40,029 nucleotides of DNA from Planctomycetota bacterium (GTDB taxonomy: Bacteria > Planctomycetota > SZUA-567 > JAKLDR01): the NCBI GenBank assembly GCA_022703445.1, contig JAKLDR010000034.1, forward strand, positions 1 through 40,029, in the 5' to 3' direction. Positions 16,413 to 23,665 of this stretch are shown here, one piece after another. A program made the translations under genes and the position numbers. The notes beneath the pieces are model-generated. The model had not been told where the DNA came from. It made no database searches and saw only the letters and a program-made list of their open reading frames with translations. The first letter of the stretch is position 1, and every line of letters begins with the position of its first letter.

Positions 16413-17345
16413 ATGTCTGACAAGAAGCTGCGTGGACTGGGGTCACTGATCTCCAGGACGTCGGAGCAGACACCTCAGGCCGCAACCGCCACCGCAATGG
16501 ATACTGAATCCGGCGTTGCAGAAGGTGCTCAGCTCATCGAAATACCAGTGGATAACATCGTTCCTAACCCAAGACAGCCTCGGCGTATCTTCGACAAAGA
16601 GGCCATTGCGGAACTTGCCAGCTCAATCAATCAGCACGGTCTATTGCAGCCAGTCATCGTGAGGCAGATTGGCGATAAGTACGAACTGATTGCTGGAGAA
16701 AGACGCTGGCGTGCCACCAAGGAAGCTGGAAAGCAGACAATAACGGCGGTAGCTAAGCCCGCCGATAACACTGAGAGCCTGACGCTTTCCATTATTGAGA
16801 ATCTCCAGCGCGAAGACCTTGATCCCATCGAGGAGGCTATAGCATACAGAACGCTCATCACCGAGTTGAGTCTGACCCAGGAACAGGTGGCTGGTCACGT
16901 CGGGAAGGACCGCAGCACCATATCCAACGCGCTGCGTCTGCTTGATCTGCCGCTTGGCATCCAGGCGAAGCTACAGGGCGGTTCTCTTACGCCAGGACAT
17001 GCGAGAGTCCTCTTAGCCATTAGCGATCCGCTTGAGCAGCAACGGCTGGCGGAGAGAGCTTCTGATAGGGGGTTATCAGTCAGAGAACTGGAAAGAATCG
17101 TATATGGTGCTGACAGCGAAACGCCAGCTGGCGGAGAGTCCACCACATCTGCGGTCGGGACCACTGGGGCCCGTACAAAGCCAGCTCATATCACTGATCT
17201 TGAGCAACGAATCGCTTCGAGACTCAGTACAAGCGTCAAGATCAAGGAAGGTCGCCGTGGTGGCAAGCTGATTATTTCGTTCGCGAACGGCAAGGAGTTC
17301 TTGGCAATCCTGGAGATTCTCGGTATCAGTGGTGCTGAAATCTGA
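16413..17345 (+). CDS. parB: ParB chromosome-partitioning protein
   Basis: A CTP-dependent DNA clamp that marks parS for segregation. Order: basic N-terminal ParA-interaction peptide (MSDKKLRGLGSLIS), N-terminal CTP-binding domain with GERRWRA (about 95-101) and ENLQREDL, helix-turn-helix (about 155-175, LTQEQVAGHVGKDRSTISNA), LTPGHARVLLA, a linker and a C-terminal dimer domain (about 255-310). ATG at 16413 is preferred over the in-frame ATG at 16401, because GGAG is 6 bases upstream of 16413 but only 2 bases from 16401, and because the peptide then begins like other ParB proteins. No parA is adjacent, unlike the usual parAB pair. Base composition is visibly AT-richer than its neighbours. Confidence 0.95.
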   Translation: MSDKKLRGLGSLISRTSEQTPQAATATAMDTESGVAEGAQLIEIPVDNIVPNPRQPRRIFDKEAIAELASSINQHGLLQPVIVRQIGDKYELIAGERRWRATKEAGKQTITAVAKPADNTESLTLSIIENLQREDLDPIEEAIAYRTLITELSLTQEQVAGHVGKDRSTISNALRLLDLPLGIQAKLQGGSLTPGHARVLLAISDPLEQQRLAERASDRGLSVRELERIVYGADSETPAGGESTTSAVGTTGARTKPAHITDLEQRIASRLSTSVKIKEGRRGGKLIISFANGKEFLAILEILGISGAEI

Positions 17346-18260
17346 GCGACAATGGCGCAGCGCCTCGCGCACGCGCGCAAGTGGCGTAACTACGTATGTT
17401 GGGTGGCGTGGTGCTTTGCTCCGATACGAGAAAGACCATAGCGGAGATTGGCCTGCTAATCAGGCGAGCTTCTAGTCGCTCACAGTAGATCGGTTCCGGC
17501 CATAAAGGAGGAATATCCCTGGCTCCCTGGGAAGTTCTTACTGCAGGAGATGGGGGTCTCACTCCGGTTGGCCGACGATACCGGCGCGCGGCACATCTGG
17601 ATGATGAGGCCCCTCTCCTTTTTGATGAGAGTAGGCGGTCTGCGTCGCCCCAGGGGGGTGAGCTCGTCCTCCCGATCTGAATACTTTAGGGGCATATTGC
17701 AGGCGATAGCTGGTGCGAACCGGGATTGGCTTGGAGATGGCCAGAGGCGGGCGGGCGTAGCGGCGCAGGCGCCTCTGGAACGGTCCGACGTCGCTGGGAC
17801 CCGGGAACGCGCGCCGGGAGGATTGGGGGCGGAGATAGAGCGTCACCCGACGGAGCGCAAGGCATCGCTGGCCGCGGAATTCAGCCGCAAGTCGACGAGG
17901 GGTGGCAACGCAGGGAACGTCAGGGGTGCTTCGCGGCTGGAACTGGGGCGCCTTTCAGGACGCTGGCTATGCGCGCGCAGGCATGGGACTTACCGGAGGG
18001 CCACCGAAGCGCTCGCTTCCCGCAGCGTAGGTTAGACTACCGCGGAGGGAATGAGCAAGAGTTGCGCGGTCCCGGAAGCAGCCGGTCTGGCTGTCCTGAT
18101 GAGAGGATGAGCTGCGGGTCTGGACATACGAGCAGGCGCGCTCCGCGGCAGTGGCAGGACGCGCCGTTCAGGGCTTCGGCAGTGGCTGGGCCCGGCTATT
18201 GGGGAAGTAGCGGGGCGAGGGAACTCCAGGAAGCGGGCTGTTGGCGGCTGAAGGGGGGGG
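17346..18260. other. 0.9-kb stretch without a convincing gene
   Basis: This is the gap between the convergent parB and FHA-kinase genes. Open frames exist on both strands but none shows a recognisable family, a good ribosome binding site or a composition like the real genes. The stretch is intermediate in GC content. I looked for RNase P RNA, tmRNA, SRP RNA and tRNA features and found none. It could hold a diverged structured RNA or decayed genes. Confidence 0.5.
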
Positions 18261-21200
18261 TCAGTCGGCCTCGTTGCGAACCTGGACATTATCGATGGCT
18301 GCGCGGCCATCCAGGAGCTTGAAGCGGATGTTACCTGAGATCCCCTCGAGTCCGGCAACCTTCAGCGGCGGCAGCTTGGCGCCGTCGGCGGAGACCTCGA
18401 TCTGCCCGCCGGTTACGGCGAGCCTGACTACGTGGCGTCGCCCGACGGCGAGCTTGGTGCCATCGGGGCTGCGCGCCGGCGCGCCGCTGACTGCCCCGGA
18501 GACCTCGGTGCCGGCCTTCGGGTCGAAGGTCGCGCCAAGATAGGTCTGCTGGTCGGTGAAGAGCTCCACGGACAGCAGTCCGTCGCCGGCCTTGTCGGGC
18601 TTTATGGTGAACTCGAAGCTGACCCTCAGGCCGCGCGCCGAGTACTTCTGGCGGCGCAGCTCGATTACGCTCTCGCCCGGGCCTCCGCCGGCCAGTTCGC
18701 CGTCCTCGATGCCCCAGACGCCCGACGCCGCCTGCCAGTCGGAGACCTGCAGCCCGCTCGAGAAGTCATAGTTGAGCAGGTTGGCCCGGCCCTCGAACTC
18801 GGCGAGGCGTGCGCCGGCCGCCTCGGCCGTGGAGGGGACGGTGAGCGCCCTGCGCAGCTCGGCCTTGGCTTCCTCCTTGAGGTCAAGCCGGGCGAAGAGG
18901 TAGCTGGCCGCCAGGTGGTGTTCGTCGGGCACGACGTAGGCCAGGTACACCTTGGCAAGGTCGGCGGGAGCCAGTTCCTTCCACGGTTTCGGGATGATGG
19001 CCGGGCCGCCCTTGATGCTGACCGTATCGGTGGTGGCGGAGACGATCTTGCCGACGTACTCCCAGCCGTCGGGGCCCTTGACCTTGAAGGGCGCGGGCAG
19101 CTCCTGTCCGCTGCCGGCGATCTTCTTGACCATGGCTGCGTGAAGCTTGGCGCAGGCCGCGGCTTCGAGCGACAGACGCTCGAGTTCGCCCTGCCAGCGC
19201 GTGCCCAGCAGTTCCTCGGCCCCACGGTCGGCGCCGCGCGACGCCGGGATGAAATTGAACGCCCGGAACTGGTCCATGGCCTTGCCCATGGCTTCCCGGC
19301 AGGCGGCCGCCGTAGCCGCGTCCTGCTCAGTGAGGGCATGGCGGGCCTTGCGGCCCCACTCGCCCTCCGGGTCCCGGCTGATGACCTGGGAGTAGCCCTC
19401 GGCGGCCAGCCGGTACTTGCGGCCCTTGCCGGCCTTCTGGGCGTTCTCGAAGAGCCCGCTGAGGAAGTTCTCGGCGAGGTCGCGCAGTTCGCCGGCGACC
19501 TTCTTGGCGTCCGCGGCCGCGGAGGTGCCCGAGTGCATGCCGGCGAAATCGAGCATGACCCGCTCGGCCGCGCGGAAATCGTGGCCTTCCTCGAATGCCC
19601 GGGCCCGGGCCAGTTCGCTGCGGTAGGCTTCACGGGCGGCCTTCTCGCGGTCGGCCTGGGAGACGCCGGCCGCCGCGGCGATGGCCCTGGTGACCTCCTC
19701 GAGCCTGGCGCGGGCCTCGGGAGCGCACTTGGCGGAACCGCGCCTGGCCAGGAAGTTCTGCAGGCGGCGCTGGGCCTCGGCCAGTTCGTTGGGCTTGGAC
19801 TTCAGGAAGGCGAGGATTTCGTCCAGTTCCGCCCTGGCGGCGACCTCCGGACCCCCGCCGGCTGCCCCGCTGCGCTTCACGGCGATCTCGCCGAGGCGGG
19901 CGGTGGCCGCGTCGGCAGCCGGACCGTTCGGGGCGCCGGCGATGATCCGGCGGCAGGTGTCCGCGGCGTCGTCGAACCGACCCTGGAGGATCTGGGCGTC
20001 GGCCTGGCGCAGCAGGGCCGTGGCCTGGGCCTCGCTGAGGGCCCCCGCCCCCGTGGTCTGGCCGGAGCCGCCGTCCGCGGGGGTCTCCGTCCTGCCGCGC
20101 AGTACGAAGAACCAGATCAGCGCGCCGGCCAGCGCGGCCAGGAACACACAGGCGGCCATCCAGGGGGCCGCCGAGGGGGCCGCCGGTCGGCGGGCGATGG
20201 CCCGGCGAACCTGCGGGCGCGGGGCGGCCGCGGCCGGAGCTGGCTTGCGCGCGGCGGTGCGCTCCATCCCGGCGCGTTCCTTCTCCAAGATGGCCCGGGC
20301 GGCCTCGCCAAGTTCCTTGGCGGTCTGGAAGCGCGCCGCCGGGTCCTTGGCCATGAGGCGCATGACGAGCTTGGCCACCGACTCGGGGATGCTCACGTCG
20401 TACTGGCGCGGGTCTGGGGCCTCGTTCTTGACGTGCTTGGTGAGGATCTCGATGGAGTTGCGGCCCTCGTAGGGCACGCGGCCGGTGATCATGTGGAAGA
20501 GCGTGGCCCCGGCGGCGTACAGGTCGGTGCGGCCGTCGATGGGCAGGCTCTTGGCCTGCTCCGGAGCCATGTAGTGCGGGGTGCCCATGAGCACGCCGCG
20601 GCGCTGGCCCTTGTCCGAGCCGATGACCTTGGCAAGCCCCAGGTCGGCCAGCTTGATCTGGTCCTTGATGCGCTTGTCCAGCATCAGGTTCTGGGGCTTG
20701 ATGTCCTGGTGGACGATGTTGTGGGTGTGGGCGTGGTTGAGGGCGTCGGCCAATTGGGCGATCATGCCCAGCGCGCGGGCGGGGGGCAGCTTGCCCTCCC
20801 GGTTCATGAGCGCCAGGACGTTCTCGCCCTCGACCAGCTCCATCGAGAAGTAATAGAGACCCTGGAACTCGCCGAAGTCGTGCACCTGGATGATGTTGGG
20901 GTGGTTGAGCTGGCCCGCAGTGCGGGCCTCATTGAGGAAGCCGACTACGAACTCGCGGTCCCGGGTCAGCTCGGGGCTGAGCACCTTCAGGGCCACCTGC
21001 CGGTCCATGGAGATCTGCAGGGCCTTGTAGACCACGCCCATCCCGCCGGCGCCGAGCTTGGAGAGCACGCGGTAGCGCTCGGAGATGAGCTCGCCGACCA
21101 GGTCCTTGGCCACGTCGTCGCGGAAGACCAGCTCGCAGCCGCCGATGCGGACGAGGTCGCCGTCCGCCAGGACGCGGCGCTGGATCTTCTGGCCGTTGAC

Positions 21201-21395
21201 GAAGGTGCCGTTGGCGCTCTGCAGATCCTCGATGACGAAGGAGCGTCCCGAGGGGATGATCCGGGCGTGCTGGCGGCTGGCCAGCTCCTCGTTGAGCTGG
21301 ATGTCGTTGGTAGACTGGCGGCCGAGGCCGGTTACGGCCCGGAGTTCGTGCTCCTTCACGGAGCCGTCGCGGGTCTTGATGATCAGCTTGGCCAA
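18261..21395 (-). CDS. FHA-domain Ser/Thr protein kinase, membrane receptor type
   Basis: A Hanks-type kinase that phosphorylates cytoplasmic targets and probably senses through its external part. Order: FHA phosphothreonine-binding domain (about 1-95; LGR, SRQH, SANGTFVNG), kinase domain (about 105-375) with LGAGGMGVVYKA, Lys137 (VALKV), HQDIKPQN (about 229-236), DLG at 251 and APE at 277. These are followed by a Pro/Ala/Arg linker, one membrane helix (WMAACVFLAALAGALIWFF), a helical repeat region and a C-terminal beta domain (LNYDFSSGLQVSDW onward). The catalytic Lys, Asp and Asn are all present. TTG at 21395 is chosen as start: GAGG lies 5 bases upstream and it directly follows the HD-GYP gene stop (7-base gap). 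Co-transcribed with that gene from the promoter at 22781. Confidence 0.9.
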   Translation of the reverse strand: MAKLIIKTRDGSVKEHELRAVTGLGRQSTNDIQLNEELASRQHARIIPSGRSFVIEDLQSANGTFVNGQKIQRRVLADGDLVRIGGCELVFRDDVAKDLVGELISERYRVLSKLGAGGMGVVYKALQISMDRQVALKVLSPELTRDREFVVGFLNEARTAGQLNHPNIIQVHDFGEFQGLYYFSMELVEGENVLALMNREGKLPPARALGMIAQLADALNHAHTHNIVHQDIKPQNLMLDKRIKDQIKLADLGLAKVIGSDKGQRRGVLMGTPHYMAPEQAKSLPIDGRTDLYAAGATLFHMITGRVPYEGRNSIEILTKHVKNEAPDPRQYDVSIPESVAKLVMRLMAKDPAARFQTAKELGEAARAILEKERAGMERTAARKPAPAAAAPRPQVRRAIARRPAAPSAAPWMAACVFLAALAGALIWFFVLRGRTETPADGGSGQTTGAGALSEAQATALLRQADAQILQGRFDDAADTCRRIIAGAPNGPAADAATARLGEIAVKRSGAAGGGPEVAARAELDEILAFLKSKPNELAEAQRRLQNFLARRGSAKCAPEARARLEEVTRAIAAAAGVSQADREKAAREAYRSELARARAFEEGHDFRAAERVMLDFAGMHSGTSAAADAKKVAGELRDLAENFLSGLFENAQKAGKGRKYRLAAEGYSQVISRDPEGEWGRKARHALTEQDAATAAACREAMGKAMDQFRAFNFIPASRGADRGAEELLGTRWQGELERLSLEAAACAKLHAAMVKKIAGSGQELPAPFKVKGPDGWEYVGKIVSATTDTVSIKGGPAIIPKPWKELAPADLAKVYLAYVVPDEHHLAASYLFARLDLKEEAKAELRRALTVPSTAEAAGARLAEFEGRANLLNYDFSSGLQVSDWQAASGVWGIEDGELAGGGPGESVIELRRQKYSARGLRVSFEFTIKPDKAGDGLLSVELFTDQQTYLGATFDPKAGTEVSGAVSGAPARSPDGTKLAVGRRHVVRLAVTGGQIEVSADGAKLPPLKVAGLEGISGNIRFKLLDGRAAIDNVQVRNEAD

Positions 21396-21402
21396 GGGTG
21401 CC

Positions 21403-22752
21403 TCACTGCGTCGTCCCCTGCCACAGGAAGTGCGTGCCAACCAGGATGCGCCCGCCCTTGTCGGGCAGCCGCCGGACCACCTTGGCCATGGCCTCCAGCC
21501 GCTCGCTGGGCAGGTGGATCACGGCGCGCAACAGTGTTCCGACGGGGAGGTCCTCGGGGACCTCCAGCAGCATTCCACCGGAGGAGAGGTCCAGCGCCGA
21601 GGCCTCCATCGGCCGGCCCTCGCGTCCGTCGGGGAGGATCGGGGTGACGTCCACGGCGGTCTGCCGCTCCAGGCGGGCGTGCTGGCGTTTCTCCTGGACG
21701 TAGAGCTTGCGGGAGATGAAGGCCTCGATGACCGCGGGATCGTAGAGCGTCCCGGCGCCGGCCTGCAGGCGGGCCAGGGCCTCGGGCTCGGCCAGCGGCC
21801 GGCCGGTGCCGGGCTGCGGCGCGAAGATCAGGGCGTCGTAGGCGTTGACGACCTGCAGGATGCGGGCGGCCATGGGCAGGTCCGTCCCACGTACGCCGCG
21901 TGGGTAGCCCGAGCCGTCGAACGCCTCGTGGTGGGCGCAGGCGACCTCCGGGACCGCCGCGAGGTGCGGCGGGAACCGCACCGAGCGCAGGAAGGCCTCG
22001 GTGAAGAAGACGTGGATGCGGTGCCCGGCCTCGGAGAACTCGGCGCTGGCCGTCTCCAGGCGCCCGGCGTCGTGGAGCAGCGCGGCCAGTTCCAGGGTCT
22101 CCACCTCCGCGGGGGTCAGGCCCATGGAGCGGCCGGTCAGGACGGCCAGGTCGCGCACCCGCATGCAGTGGTTGACGGTGGCCGCCGCTTTTGAATCGAC
22201 GGCCTTGCCGAAGGACTCGGCCAGGCTGACCACCAGCGAGCGCCAGTGGCCGGAGCGGCGGTGACCATCGAAGAGGCGGGCCGCGATCTCCCCGAACATC
22301 TCCAGGAAGGCGGCGTCCTCCTCGGAGAAGCTCCCGGCGCGGGACTCGGCCACCAGGATGACCCCGAACAGGTGGTCGTCCTCGGTGGCCATGGGCACGG
22401 CCAACAGGCTGTCGGGATCGCGGGGCCCGGGCAGCCCGTCGATAGCCTGCACGTAGGCGTCCTCGCGCGACGGCCGCGAGGAGCGGACCACGCCCAGGTC
22501 GCGGGCGGCCGAACCGGCCAGGCCCTGGCCCGTCCCGAAACGGATCTCCTTGCCGGCTAGCCCGCGGCCGTGCAGGTCGCGGTACGTGGGATCGTAGAGG
22601 AAGACGGCGGCCGAGGCCCCGTCGGCCAGCTTGGCTGCCTCGGCTCTGACGGCGTCGATGAATTCGCTTTCGCCCGTGGCCGCCGCCAGGCCCAGGATGG
22701 CCCGGTGCAGGTCCTCGGGACTGCGCTGGGGGGCTTTCTTGCGTCCGAACAC
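21403..22752 (-). CDS. GAF-HD-GYP-PilZ cyclic-di-GMP phosphodiesterase
   Basis: A cytoplasmic signalling enzyme expected to degrade cyclic-di-GMP. Order: GAF sensor (about 15-160; FGTGQGLAG, SLLAVPM), HD-GYP domain (about 175-350) with the HD pair in LLHDAGRLE (227-228), HHE (274-276) and GSGYPRG (GYP 282-284), and a C-terminal PilZ domain (about 355-449) with RQHARLER and LDLSSGG, the residues that bind cyclic-di-GMP in PilZ proteins. One protein thus seems able both to hydrolyse and to bind the messenger. GTG at 22752 is chosen, with AGGAGGG 8 bases upstream and a strong promoter before it; the longer open frame would run through the promoter. It is the first gene of a two-gene operon with the FHA kinase. 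Confidence 0.9.
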   Translation of the reverse strand: MFGRKKAPQRSPEDLHRAILGLAAATGESEFIDAVRAEAAKLADGASAAVFLYDPTYRDLHGRGLAGKEIRFGTGQGLAGSAARDLGVVRSSRPSREDAYVQAIDGLPGPRDPDSLLAVPMATEDDHLFGVILVAESRAGSFSEEDAAFLEMFGEIAARLFDGHRRSGHWRSLVVSLAESFGKAVDSKAAATVNHCMRVRDLAVLTGRSMGLTPAEVETLELAALLHDAGRLETASAEFSEAGHRIHVFFTEAFLRSVRFPPHLAAVPEVACAHHEAFDGSGYPRGVRGTDLPMAARILQVVNAYDALIFAPQPGTGRPLAEPEALARLQAGAGTLYDPAVIEAFISRKLYVQEKRQHARLERQTAVDVTPILPDGREGRPMEASALDLSSGGMLLEVPEDLPVGTLLRAVIHLPSERLEAMAKVVRRLPDKGGRILVGTHFLWQGTTQ

Positions 22753-22780
22753 GGGCGGAACCCTCCTGTGACGACCCGCG

Positions 22781-22809
22781 ATTATAGTTTCACCATCCCG
22801 GCCGGTCAA
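22781..22809 (-). promoter_or_regulatory. sigma-70 promoter of the HD-GYP/kinase operon
   Basis: -35 TTGACC (22804-22809), 17-bp spacer, perfect -10 TATAAT (22781-22786) on the minus strand. Transcription should start about 20 bases before the GTG at 22752. It is divergent from the STAS-gene promoter about 85 bp away. Confidence 0.75.
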
Positions 22810-22892
22810 CGCCCGGAGATGCTTCGCCGCCGGAGCGCGGTGGCGGGGAGCGCGGCCGCCGCGGCGGAGCGCGACCGCCAGGGGCGGTGTGC

Positions 22893-22921
22893 TTGACATC
22901 GCCCCCGCCGCCGGCCAGAAT
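22893..22921 (+). promoter_or_regulatory. promoter of the STAS-like gene, apparently leaderless
   Basis: Perfect -35 TTGACA (22893-22898), 17-bp spacer, -10 CAGAAT (22916-22921). The ATG is at 22928, where transcription would be expected to start, and there is no ribosome binding site. Confidence 0.55.
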
Positions 22922-22927
22922 CCTGGC

Positions 22928-23644
22928 ATGGACAACGCCGATCTGCTCTCGGCGGAAGACAATCTCTTCGGCCGGGTGGCGCTCTACAACAAGCTGGTCA
23001 CGGCAGACCAGGTGGCCGAATGCACCAGGGCCATCTTCGTCGAGGCCGTGGCCGGCCTGCCGCGGCGAAGGCTTGCCGAAATCATGGTGACCCAAGGCTA
23101 CATCAGCCCGCAGGTGGCCGACTCCATATCCGAGGCGGTGCGGGGCAGGCTGGGCACGGCCGCCGGGAAGTCCGAACTGGACGCGCCGCCCCCTCCCCCG
23201 CCCCCTCCGCCGCTGGCCCCTCCGCCTCCTCCTGTGCCAGAAGCCCGGCCGGCCGGATCCGGACGGGCCGGCGCCGGCGCCAGCCGGGTCATGGTGCGGC
23301 CCGAACCCGGCTGCGGACCGGAGGGCAGACGCATCTGGGTGGACGCCCCGGAGGGCGGGGACGAGGCCGCGGTGGTGGTTTCGTGCGCCTATCTCTACCC
23401 CAATGACGCCCGGGACCTGGAGCTGGCCTGTCGGCGCCTGCTGGATCTGGGGCGAAGGGATCTGCGCATCGACATGCGCGCGGTCGACTACGTGCCCAGC
23501 GTCATCCTGGGCGAACTGGCCCGCGCCGGCCTCTCCGCCGCCGGCCGCGGACTCCGCATTACCGTGCTGGCCAAGGCCAAGGTCGCGGCCGTGGCCGAGA
23601 TGGTCATCGGGCGGATCGTGGCGGTGGTGTCGGAAGCTCCATAG
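22928..23644 (+). CDS. STAS-like protein with kinase-associated N-terminal module
   Basis: A cytoplasmic protein of 238 residues. The N-terminal module (about 1-75; LFGRVALYNKLVTADQVAEC, then LAEIMVTQGYISPQVADSI) is the same helical module found twice at the N-terminus of the pseudokinase at 31397 and resembles MshEN/GspE N-terminal repeats. A poly-Pro linker (about 84-103) follows. The C-terminal 100 residues match a STAS (anti-sigma antagonist) fold: LRIDMRAVDYVPSVILGELA, then LRITVLAKAKVAAV and a terminal hydrophobic strand. STAS domains relay Ser/Thr phosphorylation; Ser in YVPSV occupies roughly the phosphorylatable position. Divergent from the GAF-HD-GYP-PilZ/kinase operon, which suggests a shared pathway. 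An upstream in-frame start (22889) is less likely given the promoter. Confidence 0.7.
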   Translation: MDNADLLSAEDNLFGRVALYNKLVTADQVAECTRAIFVEAVAGLPRRRLAEIMVTQGYISPQVADSISEAVRGRLGTAAGKSELDAPPPPPPPPPLAPPPPPVPEARPAGSGRAGAGASRVMVRPEPGCGPEGRRIWVDAPEGGDEAAVVVSCAYLYPNDARDLELACRRLLDLGRRDLRIDMRAVDYVPSVILGELARAGLSAAGRGLRITVLAKAKVAAVAEMVIGRIVAVVSEAP

Positions 23645-23665
23645 GGCCTATGGGACGGATCGGAC

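Noticed and set aside
17715..17760. A GGTGCGAACC stretch resembling a tRNA T-arm
   Set aside because: The T-loop consensus fails on both strands and no cloverleaf can be drawn.
18090..18140. CTGATGAG, the start of a hammerhead ribozyme core, in the gap after parB
   Set aside because: No GAAA segment, stem II or cleavage-site stem could be matched around it.
16321..18260. Replication origin next to parS
   Set aside because: No cluster of DnaA boxes and none of the usual origin-linked genes are present in the window.
17480..18322. Open frames of 70-200 codons on both strands in the 17346-18260 gap
   Set aside because: They have no family likeness, Arg/Gly-rich shadow-like composition, overlapping frames on both strands and no good ribosome binding site.
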